From IMG/VR virus record IMGVR_UViG_3300028883_000130, positions 1 to 25,313 of that record: 25,313 nucleotides of DNA. One strand, written 5' to 3'. Origin of the DNA: a virus. Below the pieces are notes generated by a model that was given only the letters and a program-made list of their open reading frames with translations, searched no databases and was not told the origin of the DNA. Of the stretch, positions 6,869 to 14,234 are shown piece after piece. The stretch's first letter is position 1, and every line of letters starts with the position of its first letter. The position numbers and the translations under genes are program-made.

Positions 6869-7420
6869 ATGAAAATTGAAGATGGTAAAGGTAAAGGTTA
6901 TACAGTTGGAGTCGATGATGAAAATAGATTGCTAACTAACAGTGTAAGTGTATCTAAGGAACATAATATAAATCATAGTCATGGCGATGCATATAATTTA
7001 TTATTTCAAGTTGCCAAGGTCTCTGGTGGGAATGCACAAGTATATATGAAGAATACTGCAGATGATGATATTACAGTTGAGGGAGTTTGGTTAAGAAATA
7101 CAACTCCAAATCAATATGTTGATATAACTTTGGGAGATACTGGTACTGCTGCTGGTGGTACTACAGCAACTCCAGCTAATTTAAAAGCTAATAGTGGCAA
7201 AAGTGCAACTGGCACATTCATGTATGGAAATAGAATAACTGGATTAACTCAAGGAACTATAGTAGAAAGATTTTATTTGCCATCAGGTAATGAGTCTAAT
7301 TGTTATAACTTTGAACAAGATTTAATATTAGGAAAGAATAATACATTTGCAATCTATTGTAGTGAAAGTGGAAATAGATTGGATGGACACGTGATATTTA
7401 ATTATCACACAGAAGAGTAG
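6869..7420 (+). CDS. Virion structural protein, DGxGxG...VDxxNRL family (copy 2)
   Basis: The 184-residue protein is a paralog of the gene just upstream: MKIEDGKGKGYTVGVDDENRL at the N-terminus, VYMKNTADDDITV in the first half, then ANSGKSATG and RITGLTQG. Both are beta-rich and nearly equal in length, so tandem duplication is the simplest explanation. I start at ATG 6869; the TTG at 6863 overlaps the previous stop and is less likely. The family occurs in phage head regions as presumed decoration or fibre proteins. The two copies may form a hetero-oligomer or bind different surfaces. Confidence 0.65.
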   Translation: MKIEDGKGKGYTVGVDDENRLLTNSVSVSKEHNINHSHGDAYNLLFQVAKVSGGNAQVYMKNTADDDITVEGVWLRNTTPNQYVDITLGDTGTAAGGTTATPANLKANSGKSATGTFMYGNRITGLTQGTIVERFYLPSGNESNCYNFEQDLILGKNNTFAIYCSESGNRLDGHVIFNYHTEE

Positions 7421-7425
7421 ATTAA

Positions 7426-8520
7426 ATGCCAGTAGATTTCATTATAGCTGACCCTACTACTGGAAAAGAAGCAGCAGTAGAGACTGTTGACAAAAATAAT
7501 GGATTAGTAGTTGCTACTATTCCACTTAAAACATATAACAGTAGGCATCAGTTCTTTATGAATGATACTTATGCTGCTGATATGAATCAAGATGCCTCCA
7601 CTGGAGGTACTCCAGAAAACATTCACAACGGAGAAGATGATACATATTGGGAAGGAGCACAAATTGCTGGTGGCTCAGATATAGATGTGAATTCAACCAA
7701 CCAAGCACATGCTGGAACTCAGAGTGTGTATTTCAATAGATGTGAAGTTGGAGATGAGGTTGAATTTGCTAAAGGTTCATATATAGACCTAACTGGATAT
7801 AATAGTTTAACTCTATGGGTTTATATAGACAGTAACTTAAATGATAATGATAGTTTCCAAATGTATTGGTATGACCGAGTTAGGGGACAAACTGCTAGCG
7901 AAATAGTTCTACTACAAGATTATATGGACATAAATATATTGGGTGCGTGGCAAAAAGTTACAATACCAATTGATGATATGCTTGGAAGAGATTATGGAGA
8001 TATCGATGCACTTCGTATTAGATGTGCAGTAATAGATGGTATCAAACCCAGATTCTACATAGATGATATTGAATTACAAGAAACTGGTGGAGTAATAAAA
8101 TTCTCTGTTAAGCCAAGAACTGGTAAGAATTTCTATGTAGATAGACTAATGATTAATTACGCTGATGAATATGCTGGTACTGTATCTGATGGAACTATGC
8201 CAAGTATTCCTTATAATGGATTCTTTGGTGTAAGTAAATTAACCAATGGAATATTGTATCAGAGATGGCAAGATGGTTCAGTAAATAATGCTAATTTAAT
8301 TAAACAACATATTGATTTAATGTCATTCAGTAATGCGGAAGTTACAGGATGTGGTTCTGATGGAACTAATTCTTGGTGTACTATAGTTATTAACTTCCCA
8401 GCAACAGTTAAATTAAATGCAGATGACGAAGATGAACTGCGTTTATCAGTAAATGATGATTTATCAGGTTTATTATTATTAAGAATATGTGCAGGTGGGT
8501 ATGAAGAGGACATACCTTGA
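7426..8520 (+). CDS. Virion protein with carbohydrate-binding-like jelly roll
   Basis: The 364-residue protein has an N-terminal beta segment (IADPTTGKEAAVETVDKNNGL) that recalls the DGTG...VDxxNRL start of its two neighbours. A central jelly-roll domain (about residues 70-220) follows, with the pattern of carbohydrate-binding modules: GTQSVYFNR, YIDLTGYNSLTLWVYID, GAWQKVTIPIDDM and IKPRFYIDDIEL. A beta-rich C-terminal part follows (FYVDRLMINYADEYAG). A virion decoration or spike protein that touches host surface glycans is a reasonable inference. It closes the operon that leads into the first capsid gene. Family membership of the central domain is by pattern only. Confidence 0.65.
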   Translation: MPVDFIIADPTTGKEAAVETVDKNNGLVVATIPLKTYNSRHQFFMNDTYAADMNQDASTGGTPENIHNGEDDTYWEGAQIAGGSDIDVNSTNQAHAGTQSVYFNRCEVGDEVEFAKGSYIDLTGYNSLTLWVYIDSNLNDNDSFQMYWYDRVRGQTASEIVLLQDYMDINILGAWQKVTIPIDDMLGRDYGDIDALRIRCAVIDGIKPRFYIDDIELQETGGVIKFSVKPRTGKNFYVDRLMINYADEYAGTVSDGTMPSIPYNGFFGVSKLTNGILYQRWQDGSVNNANLIKQHIDLMSFSNAEVTGCGSDGTNSWCTIVINFPATVKLNADDEDELRLSVNDDLSGLLLLRICAGGYEEDIP

Positions 8521-8529
8521 TGTTGAAAA

Positions 8530-8550
8530 TGTATGTTAAATGTAAATATT
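8530..8550 (+). promoter_or_regulatory. TGTATGTT-AATGT-type upstream motif, copy 3 (before capsid protein 1)
   Basis: TGTATGTTAAATGT followed by AAATATT begins 32 bases before ATG 8562, with GGTGAT (8552-8557) in between. It fills nearly the whole 41-base gap between genes. With four bases between TGTAT and AATGT it is among the shortest-spaced copies. Confidence 0.55.
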
Positions 8551-8561
8551 AGGTGATAGAA

Positions 8562-9488
8562 ATGTCAAGATTAACAAAAATATTAGAATATTCAACGTCT
8601 TCTCCTAGAGAGCAAAAGAAACTATTAGACCGACCAGACTTTCCTGCAGACATGAAGGAATTGTTATTGTCAACTCCGTCTGAATCATCTGATCTAGTAC
8701 GTACAGAAGTTATTGGAGCAGTAATTGAAGGAGCAAAGTCGAGAGAAAGTGCTCGAAAATTATTACCAATAATAAATACAAATAGTAATACTGGAAAAAT
8801 TGTGTTTGGTACAACTCCATCTGGACAATATGCACCATATGTTGCAGAGGGTGCAGCTACTACAGTGATAACTAATAATTATTCATCTGGAAATATATCT
8901 ATAAAAAAGGCAGCAGTCCGTCCTTGTATCACAACTGAAATGATAGAAGATGGAAAATATGACGTTATAGAATTAGAACTTAGACGTGCTGGAGCTTTAT
9001 TAGAAAATAAATTAAATCAGGAAGTAATGACAACTTTACTAGATGGTGTGAGTGGACCTACAGATATTGATCCTACTACTCATATTACAATTGAGAATGT
9101 AGGTGAAGCAAAAGGAAACATTGATCAATATGGTTGGATGGCAGATTCTGTATTTTTACAACCAAAAGCATTTGGTTGGATGTATGATGAAGCGAATGTT
9201 ACAGACATCGTTGATGGAACCCATAATCTATTTGGTCTAAAAGCAACAGTAGTTGATTGTGTAACTGACGGAACTGGAACTGCATATTGGGATGCCACTA
9301 ATAGTTCAAACCATTATTATGGATTAGTATTTGATTCATATAATTTTGCATATATTGCAATGAGAGAAGATATCAATGTTAAGGAATATGATGATCCTAT
9401 ACATGATATAATTGGAATGAATGTTTCGATGAGGTTCGACGTAGGAATAATTAATGCCTCAGCAGGATGTAGAATATTAGCTAAGTAG
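8562..9488 (+). CDS. HK97-fold major capsid protein paralog 1
   Basis: The 308-residue protein is homologous to the capsid protein at 11933: shared LTK-LEYS at the N-terminus, RTEV...EGA, LPIINTN, AEGAA (95-99), SIKKAAVRPCIT, IEDG, ELRRAG (139-144) and the C-terminal EYDDPIHDIIGM, which ends about 33 residues from the terminus in both. These are typical of the HK97-fold E-loop, spine helix and A/P-domain regions. The start is ATG 8562; the GTG at 8553 lies within the GGTGAT ribosome site. Codons are more A/T-ending than in copy 2, suggesting lower expression. It might form pentamers or another minor capsomer, or be an alternative shell protein. Confidence 0.85.
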   Translation: MSRLTKILEYSTSSPREQKKLLDRPDFPADMKELLLSTPSESSDLVRTEVIGAVIEGAKSRESARKLLPIINTNSNTGKIVFGTTPSGQYAPYVAEGAATTVITNNYSSGNISIKKAAVRPCITTEMIEDGKYDVIELELRRAGALLENKLNQEVMTTLLDGVSGPTDIDPTTHITIENVGEAKGNIDQYGWMADSVFLQPKAFGWMYDEANVTDIVDGTHNLFGLKATVVDCVTDGTGTAYWDATNSSNHYYGLVFDSYNFAYIAMREDINVKEYDDPIHDIIGMNVSMRFDVGIINASAGCRILAK

Positions 9489-9495
9489 GATTGAA

Positions 9496-9972
9496 ATGTC
9501 AGACCTGAATAATCGAATAAAGAAACTTGAAGAATTAGCTGAGAAACTAGTGATCACGGAACATGATTTAAATATTGATATATCTAAATCATTTGAAAAG
9601 GAATTAAAATATCCTTTCTTGGAAACTCTGTTCATATTTTTAGATCATTTGGATACATTTACTTTGATTACTGATAGGGACGATAGAGTAATCTATGCAA
9701 ATAAAAAATTGATAGATTGGGTAGAAAAATTAGGAGAAAAGTTCGATCCAAAATCAAATAAACGTTGGTGGGAACAATTAGGATGGGATTGTAATCCATC
9801 TGATAAAGATCTAACAACTCAAGAATGTATTCAAAAAAGAAAGGTAATAAATCATACAATACCATCTAGATTAGTTAAAGGCCTTAAGTATGAAGTTATG
9901 TGCATTCCATTAAGATATAATGGAGTAGCAGCTGTTTTGTCATTAATACGACCAGTTGATAAGAATGGATGA
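9496..9972 (+). CDS. PAS-like domain protein
   Basis: The 158-residue protein has a helical N-terminus (about 1-45, probable coiled coil) followed by a PAS-like fold at 50-155: FTLITDRDDRVIYANKKLIDW is the typical first strand pair plus helix, and YEVMCIPLRYNGVAAVLSLI the closing strands. PAS domains sense ligands, redox state or mediate dimerisation; no kinase or DNA-binding partner domain is attached. It starts 7 bases after capsid gene 1 with an AGGAT site and overlaps the next gene by 8 bases, so it is embedded in the head operon. A small regulator, or a PAS fold reused as a structural adaptor, are both possible. The PAS call is by pattern and moderately sure. Confidence 0.6.
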   Translation: MSDLNNRIKKLEELAEKLVITEHDLNIDISKSFEKELKYPFLETLFIFLDHLDTFTLITDRDDRVIYANKKLIDWVEKLGEKFDPKSNKRWWEQLGWDCNPSDKDLTTQECIQKRKVINHTIPSRLVKGLKYEVMCIPLRYNGVAAVLSLIRPVDKNG

Positions 9973-10213
9973 TGAGCAGAAATGGATGGATATCTCTAAA
10001 TTTCGTGGAGAAACTATTGGAGCATTAAAAGCTATCGCAAAAGATTTAGATGAAATTAAAAAAGAGCAAAGACGATTAGCAGACAATCTAACAACTCACT
10101 GTAGAGACTATAATACATTGAACATTAGAATTGCTAAAATAGCTGGGTCAATTAGTGTAATAACTTCAATTATTATTGGTATCGCAGTTGTAGTGGGAGC
10201 AGGAATTATATGA
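9965..10213 (+). CDS. Small coiled-coil protein with C-terminal membrane anchor
   Basis: The 82-residue protein has an N-terminal helical, coiled-coil-like region (FRGETIGALKAIAKDLDEI, then KKEQRRLADNL) and one C-terminal hydrophobic helix (about 58-82, ending in IIIGIAVVVGAGII). This layout resembles XhlA-type phage haemolysin/holin-associated proteins, though similar layouts occur in unrelated small membrane proteins. ATG 9965 is preferred to TTG 9956. It overlaps the PAS-like gene by 8 bases and the protease-scaffold gene by 4 (ATGA), so expression is coupled to head assembly. It might tether proheads to the membrane or act in virus release; neither is shown. Confidence 0.55.
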   Translation: MDDEQKWMDISKFRGETIGALKAIAKDLDEIKKEQRRLADNLTTHCRDYNTLNIRIAKIAGSISVITSIIIGIAVVVGAGII

Positions 10214-11373
10214 GTGAAGAAATAAGTGTAGTAGTAAAAGGACCGATTGATAGTCTAAAGAAAAAAGAATTAGATTATAAATTGGAAAAGTATTTGAAGG
10301 ATTTCTCTCCTGAATTAATATTCTATAATGAAGATGAACACATAGAATTTGATTTAAAGGGTGGATTTGATGTTATTGGAAAAGCTGATGAAGGACGTAG
10401 GATAATTGCTGGATATGCAAGTGTGGCAATTGTAGACGATGATAACCAATATATTCCCCCAGAGGTCTTAGAAGACGGATTAAAATCTTTACTCGAAGAT
10501 GAAAGTTATGCTAATGTTATGGTTGTCCATCAAAATATACAAATTGGAAAGATATTAAAAGAATATCAAGATCTTTTAACTCACGTAGATGATAAGGGGC
10601 TCTTTATTATCGCTGAGATAAGAGATAATTTAGAATCTGCCAATGGAGTTTGGCAGAAAATATTAGAAGGAGCCATGAGAGGTTTCTCCATTGGAGGAGA
10701 AATCATAGATAAACACAATCATTGTGATGATGATAAGTGTTATGAGATTATAGATAAGATTAATTTATTTGAAGTTTCGGTTTGTAGTAGTCCAGTAAAC
10801 AAAGCCTCTGGCTTTGAGATTATTGCAAAATCGGATGTATGTGAAAAATTAGAAAATATGTGTGATAAAATGACTGAAGAAGAGATTAAAGAGGAAGTTC
10901 CTTGCACTGACTGTGAGGAAAAAGCTGAGGACATAGTCGAGGAAACTGTCGAAGAACCTGTTGAGAAATCAGAAGAAGCACAAGAGACAGTAGATCCTTT
11001 GAAAGACATCATTGAGCGATTGGATTCAATGTTTGCAACGATGGAGAAATCTATCCTTGAGAACTTTGAGAACATTATGAAGTCAATGAACGAAGCTAAT
11101 CCAGTAGAGCAAGAGGTTGAAGAGAAAACTGAAGAAGAACCTGAAGAGGAAGAAGTAGAAGAGACCAAGAAAGCCGATGAAGAAGTTCAATATGCTCTAA
11201 AAGCTAGGGACGAGGCAATTGAAGGTTATGAAGAGAAGATCAAACAACTTGAAACTCGTATTAAAGAACTTGAACAAGTTGAAGATGATCCTTTGACAAC
11301 TTCAGAAAGTGAAACTCCTCTTGAGAAAGATTCTGGACTCATAATGAAGCATGGTACGATTTATAGAAAATAA
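10210..11373 (+). CDS. Prohead protease-scaffold fusion, S78-like (copy 2)
   Basis: The 387-residue protein has a prohead protease domain at about 50-210: RRIIAGYASVAIVDDDNQYI, VVHQN with catalytic His107, MRGFSIGGEI with nucleophile Ser160, and the strand FEVSVCSSPVNKAS. Residues 220-387 are extremely acidic (runs of Glu) with predicted coiled coils and a short basic end, as expected of an internal scaffold that is digested after assembly. Fused protease-scaffold proteins are known in HK97-like phages. It directly precedes the decoration protein and capsid protein 2. A second, scaffold-free protease lies at 4533. The start overlaps the upstream stop as ATGA. Confidence 0.85.
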   Translation: MSEEISVVVKGPIDSLKKKELDYKLEKYLKDFSPELIFYNEDEHIEFDLKGGFDVIGKADEGRRIIAGYASVAIVDDDNQYIPPEVLEDGLKSLLEDESYANVMVVHQNIQIGKILKEYQDLLTHVDDKGLFIIAEIRDNLESANGVWQKILEGAMRGFSIGGEIIDKHNHCDDDKCYEIIDKINLFEVSVCSSPVNKASGFEIIAKSDVCEKLENMCDKMTEEEIKEEVPCTDCEEKAEDIVEETVEEPVEKSEEAQETVDPLKDIIERLDSMFATMEKSILENFENIMKSMNEANPVEQEVEEKTEEEPEEEEVEETKKADEEVQYALKARDEAIEGYEEKIKQLETRIKELEQVEDDPLTTSESETPLEKDSGLIMKHGTIYRK

Positions 11374-11375
11374 TC

Positions 11376-11398
11376 TGTATCAGCAATGTTTTAATTTA
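11376..11398 (+). promoter_or_regulatory. TGTATGTT-AATGT-type upstream motif, copy 4 (before decoration protein)
   Basis: TGTATCAGCAATGT followed by TTTAATTT keeps both halves but has CAGC in place of GTTNN. It lies 58 bases before ATG 11434. A second AT-rich block (ATGTATAATATATAAT) and an AGGTGAT site fill the rest of the gap. Confidence 0.4.
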
Positions 11399-11433
11399 TT
11401 TATTTATGTATAATATATAATAGGTGATATAAT

Positions 11434-11856
11434 ATGGCATTTACAGCAATCACTGGAGAAGACATCCTTAAAGAAGAAGTTTGGAATGCTTGTAATTTCA
11501 AAGCTTCTGGTGCGATCCTTGCTGGACAAGCAGTTCAGTTCTATGCAGAACAAGTAGGTAAGCCTAATTCGTATGTCTTAGCCACAAATAAAAATCACGG
11601 TGCGGCCAAAGGATCTTCAAGTGCATTCATTGGTGTAGCTGCGTATAACGCAACTAACAAAGGAGACGTTGGGATCTATACTAAAGGTAAAGTTACCGTT
11701 AGAGCATCTGGAGCCATCACTGCTGGAGATAAAGTTGCTGCATATTCAGGTGGTTACTTTAAGGCAGCCAACATTGCAGGTTCTGGTGGAATCTATAATG
11801 GTGTTGCTTTGGAAACCTTCGCTGATGATGAAGCAGGTATAATCCTCCTACATTAA
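11434..11856 (+). CDS. Capsid decoration protein (DUF2190-like)
   Basis: The 140-residue beta-rich protein matches the DUF2190-like head decoration family by pattern: an early segment ASGAILAGQAVQF, FIGVAAYNATNKGDVGIYTKGKVTVRASGAITAGDKVAAY in the middle, then YNGVALETFADDEAGIILLH at the C-terminus. Such proteins bind as trimers on the outside of HK97-type shells and stabilise them. It lies between the protease-scaffold and capsid protein 2, the usual position. It has its own upstream motif, a strong AGGTGAT ribosome site 6 bases before the ATG, C-rich codons and a T-rich stretch after the stop, all pointing to high and separate expression. Confidence 0.8.
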   Translation: MAFTAITGEDILKEEVWNACNFKASGAILAGQAVQFYAEQVGKPNSYVLATNKNHGAAKGSSSAFIGVAAYNATNKGDVGIYTKGKVTVRASGAITAGDKVAAYSGGYFKAANIAGSGGIYNGVALETFADDEAGIILLH

Positions 11857-11889
11857 ATTTAATTATTTATTTTTCATTCTTTTATAGAA
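11857..11889 (+). terminator. T-rich terminator after decoration gene
   Basis: The 33 bases after the stop are almost free of G/C and contain TTTATTTTTC and TTCTTTTA runs. Archaeal RNA polymerase stops at such U-rich tracts without needing a hairpin. It lies directly before the next upstream motif. Confidence 0.5.
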
Positions 11890-11896
11890 TAAACCA

Positions 11897-11919
11897 TGTA
11901 TGTTTCAATGTTATAAATA
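11897..11919 (+). promoter_or_regulatory. TGTATGTT-AATGT-type upstream motif, copy 5 (before capsid protein 2)
   Basis: TGTATGTTTCAATGT followed by TATAAATA begins 36 bases before ATG 11933. It contains an in-frame ATG (11900) that would add 11 Cys/Tyr-rich residues to the capsid protein; the motif shows that this ATG is not the start. Confidence 0.55.
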
Positions 11920-11932
11920 TAGATGTGGTAGT

Positions 11933-12913
11933 ATGACAAAGTTAACTAAAATGTTGGAATACTCATTTGCAGGCAATGCAGAGCGATCAAGAATGGCCAA
12001 CACAGAATCCTTTAAGACTATTGTATTAGACACTATCTCAAAAGCAGATAAAGAGCTCTTACTCAGTGAGGGTATGGAAGCTACTCCACTTTTGCAGACA
12101 GAAGTCTATAACACTATTTTAGAGGGAGCACAACCAATGATGATATGTCGTAATATCTTCCCTATCGTCAACACTGATACTAACCAAATTCGTGTCACTT
12201 ATGAATCTGGTTCATTCGGAATGGCAGAAGATGTCGCAGAAGGTGCTGCAATCCCAATTCATACCGAAAACTTTGCAACCCATAATATCGACATTAAGAA
12301 AATCGGTGTTCGACCTGTGATCACCAATGAACTTATTGAAGATGGACTTTGGGATATGGTAGAGTTTGAATTGAGACGTGCTGGTGAAAAGATTGAACAC
12401 AAATTCAACTACGACGTAATTGGAGAAGCATGTAACCTTATTACATATAGTAATATTGGAAAGACAGATTCTGATGGAGCTTGTGGCCCAAGTCTTATTG
12501 CTGGTGCAATCAAAGACTTACAGAACAAGAACCGACAGCCAACTGATATTATCCTTACTCCAACTGCTTATCATAGTTGGGTAACCAGTAGCAACTTACT
12601 CCAAGCACACCAAGCTGGAGATAACAGAGCACTAAGAGGATATGAAGCTGGTGAAATGATGGGACTTAAACAACATATGCTCACAATTAACGGTCCATCC
12701 GATGGTACGTATTCTTGGAATGGCAAATATGATGCTGCAAACGAAATTGGTGCTCTTATCTGTGATCCTTCCTATTGTATGATAGGAATGCGAAGAGATA
12801 TTAGCGTCGAACAATACGATGATCCAATTCACGATCTTGTAGGAATCGCTGCAACAATGAGATATGGTGTCAAAACCGTCGATCAAACAAAAGCACATGC
12901 ACTGTATTATTAA
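11933..12913 (+). CDS. HK97-fold major capsid protein paralog 2 (probably the main shell protein)
   Basis: The 326-residue protein is an HK97-fold capsid subunit with the family pattern TEVYNTILEGA, IFPIVNTDTN, AEGAA (102-106), DIKKIGVRPVIT, FELRRAG (about 145-151, spine helix) and EQYDDPIHDLVGI near the C-terminus. It is clearly paralogous to the protein at 8562. Strong C-ending codon preference, its own upstream motif, and a hairpin-plus-T terminator directly after the stop suggest it is the more abundant one. Translation should start at ATG 11933, not 11900, which lies inside the motif. Upstream come its probable scaffold-protease and decoration protein, so this is the complete cassette of a capsid. 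Confidence 0.9.
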   Translation: MTKLTKMLEYSFAGNAERSRMANTESFKTIVLDTISKADKELLLSEGMEATPLLQTEVYNTILEGAQPMMICRNIFPIVNTDTNQIRVTYESGSFGMAEDVAEGAAIPIHTENFATHNIDIKKIGVRPVITNELIEDGLWDMVEFELRRAGEKIEHKFNYDVIGEACNLITYSNIGKTDSDGACGPSLIAGAIKDLQNKNRQPTDIILTPTAYHSWVTSSNLLQAHQAGDNRALRGYEAGEMMGLKQHMLTINGPSDGTYSWNGKYDAANEIGALICDPSYCMIGMRRDISVEQYDDPIHDLVGIAATMRYGVKTVDQTKAHALYY

Positions 12914-12950
12914 ATAAGTTGCGTTCTGCAACTTATCTTTTCTTTTATTT
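12914..12950 (+). terminator. Hairpin plus T-tract terminator after capsid protein 2
   Basis: ATAAGTTGC (12914-12922) and GCAACTTAT (12928-12936) make a perfect 9-bp stem with a 5-base loop, followed by the pyrimidine tract CTTTTCTTTTATTT. It begins on the base after the capsid stop codon. This is the clearest terminator-like structure in the window. Confidence 0.7.
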
Positions 12951-12955
12951 AACCC

Positions 12956-12977
12956 TGTATGTTATAATGTTATTATA
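12956..12977 (+). promoter_or_regulatory. TGTATGTT-AATGT-type upstream motif, copy 6 (before neck genes)
   Basis: TGTATGTTATAATGT followed by TATTATA begins 32 bases before ATG 12988, with GGTGAT in between. It immediately follows the capsid terminator, so it marks the start of the next transcription unit, the neck genes. Confidence 0.55.
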
Positions 12978-12987
12978 TGGTGATATC

Positions 12988-13242
12988 ATGCTTCATGGAA
13001 GAGGACATCAATATAAATTAACAAAAGAATATAATGACTTATTAAACGATGCTCTATATGATCGAAATAAACTTACTGATGAAGAATTATTGAAAGTTAA
13101 TTTAGAAGATGCAGAAGGACATAATGAAATAAAATATAAGGATACATATTATAAAAAGAATGTACCTATGCCTGCTGATCGATCTCAAACTAAGATTGAT
13201 AGACGAGATACAGATCCAACTTTAGGAGAGGTGACTAGATAA
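12988..13242 (+). CDS. Unknown 84-residue charged protein of the neck operon
   Basis: The short, charged protein starts MLHGRGHQYKLTKEYNDLL and ends in a polar tail (ADRSQTKIDRRDTDPTLGEV). No hydrophobic segment or known motif is seen. ATG 12988 follows GGTGAT and the upstream motif; the in-frame ATG at 12919 lies within the terminator hairpin and is rejected. It is the first gene of the unit encoding neck proteins and is coupled to the next gene by TAATG. A small packaging or connector accessory is possible, but I do not recognise it. Confidence 0.6.
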   Translation: MLHGRGHQYKLTKEYNDLLNDALYDRNKLTDEELLKVNLEDAEGHNEIKYKDTYYKKNVPMPADRSQTKIDRRDTDPTLGEVTR

Positions 13243-13664
13243 TGGCAGATTATGCTCCAAGTTTAGTGTATCCATATGAAGTTAGAAACTCGTTCTCTCC
13301 TCCTTTAGAGTTCGATGATGTTGGTGAACAAGATCTTTTAAATAAGATTGAGATGGTTGAAGACTATATTAAAGCTACATACTTTAATGATTCAATGCCA
13401 ACTAGGGCAAAAGGAAAAGTCCCAGCATTATTAATAGTAATGTCTAAGATTATGAGAGGAAATCCAGTAGTTGCTAAGAAGTACAATGACGTTCAGGAAT
13501 TTACATTAGGTGATTATAGCGTAACTTACGATTCAACTGCTAGAGGAAAGCATGTTAACGCCTATGAATCTGCTAAATCATGGGAAGAAATGGCCCATGA
13601 AATGCTCAAGAAACGTGCATCTAGCGAACACAATTGGACAACTCCAATATTGGTGAATGGTTAA
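13242..13664 (+). CDS. Head-tail adaptor protein (HK97 gp6-like)
   Basis: The 140-residue, mainly helical protein sits at the place of the first head-tail connector, which binds under the portal as a ring. Features seen: YPYEVRNSFSPP at the N-terminus, DLLNKIEMVEDYIKATYF and a helix before RAKGKVPALLIVMSKIMRG, and a C-terminal KSWEEMAHEMLKKRA. A strong GGAGAGGTGA site lies within the end of the upstream gene, overlapping by one base. The assignment is by position and helical pattern; adaptor sequences are poorly conserved. The HNH gene begins inside its last codons. Confidence 0.6.
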   Translation: MADYAPSLVYPYEVRNSFSPPLEFDDVGEQDLLNKIEMVEDYIKATYFNDSMPTRAKGKVPALLIVMSKIMRGNPVVAKKYNDVQEFTLGDYSVTYDSTARGKHVNAYESAKSWEEMAHEMLKKRASSEHNWTTPILVNG

Positions 13665-13917
13665 GAAATATAGACCTAGTAAAAAGTATCCTTGGTATTG
13701 GAATAAACTCCGCTTTAAAGTATTCTATAGAGATAACTTCAAATGTCAGTTATGTGGTAGGTGTGTATCTACCAAATTTAATGGAGATAGAAAAATACAA
13801 TGTCATCACATCCTTCCAATAAGGTTGGGTGGAAGACATGAACTATCTAATTTAGTTACTTTATGTAGAAGATGTCATGAATTTATCCACGAAGAATACA
13901 TTAGGAGTAAAAAATGA
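13657..13917 (+). CDS. HNH endonuclease
   Basis: The 86-residue protein has a complete HNH domain: CQLC (30-33) zinc pair, IQCHHILPIRLGG with catalytic His (50-51), HELSNLVTLC with Asn65, and CRRCHEFIH (70-78). HNH proteins of this size either home as selfish elements or assist terminase in cutting DNA during packaging (HK97 gp74). Here the gene is tightly coupled inside the neck operon, overlapping the adaptor by 8 bases and the next gene by 4 (ATGA). That favours a stable function rather than a recent insertion, although packaging HNH genes usually neighbour the terminase. Family sure, role open. Confidence 0.85.
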   Translation: MVKKYRPSKKYPWYWNKLRFKVFYRDNFKCQLCGRCVSTKFNGDRKIQCHHILPIRLGGRHELSNLVTLCRRCHEFIHEEYIRSKK

Positions 13918-14234
13918 ATCATTATGAAAGTTTATTGAATAAAACAGTCGCACGATACACCCAATCTGTATCATCTAATGCATTAGGTGAAGAGGTTGAG
14001 ACTATGTCATATAGCGAATCTGGTGTAAAGTGTAGATTAGTTCCAATATCAGCAGAACAAAAGAATAAACTAGGTGGAGAATTTGAGGATGTAAGATATA
14101 CTGCTTATTTCCTTTCAACACAAACATTAACTACTGATGATCAGATAAAGTTCGAAAGCAATTCATATAAAGTTAGAGAAGTCTATGATGATTCTGGTGG
14201 ATTAACTAGAAAGGCATTATTGAGTGAACTATGA
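13914..14234 (+). CDS. Head closure / head-tail connector protein
   Basis: The 106-residue beta-barrel-like protein follows the adaptor and precedes the gp10-like protein, the position of the stopper that seals the filled head (SPP1 gp16 / HK97 gp7 type). The pattern fits: a short start (MNHYESLLNKTVARYTQ), a strand rich in V/S, GVKCRLVPISAEQKNKL, then YTAYFLSTQTLTTDDQIKF and a closing YKVREVYDDSGG. The start overlaps the HNH gene stop as ATGA. The call is by order and pattern. Confidence 0.7.
   Translation: MNHYESLLNKTVARYTQSVSSNALGEEVETMSYSESGVKCRLVPISAEQKNKLGGEFEDVRYTAYFLSTQTLTTDDQIKFESNSYKVREVYDDSGGLTRKALLSEL

Noticed and set aside
10740-11168. 142-residue Ser-rich frame on the minus strand opposite the protease-scaffold gene
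   Set aside because: It mirrors the Glu-rich tail (GAA/GAG read backwards gives Ser/Phe codons); the + frame has clear protease motifs and a coupled start.
13634-13822. 62-residue + frame overlapping adaptor and HNH genes
   Set aside because: It overlaps the HNH zinc and catalytic motifs in another frame and has no ribosome site.
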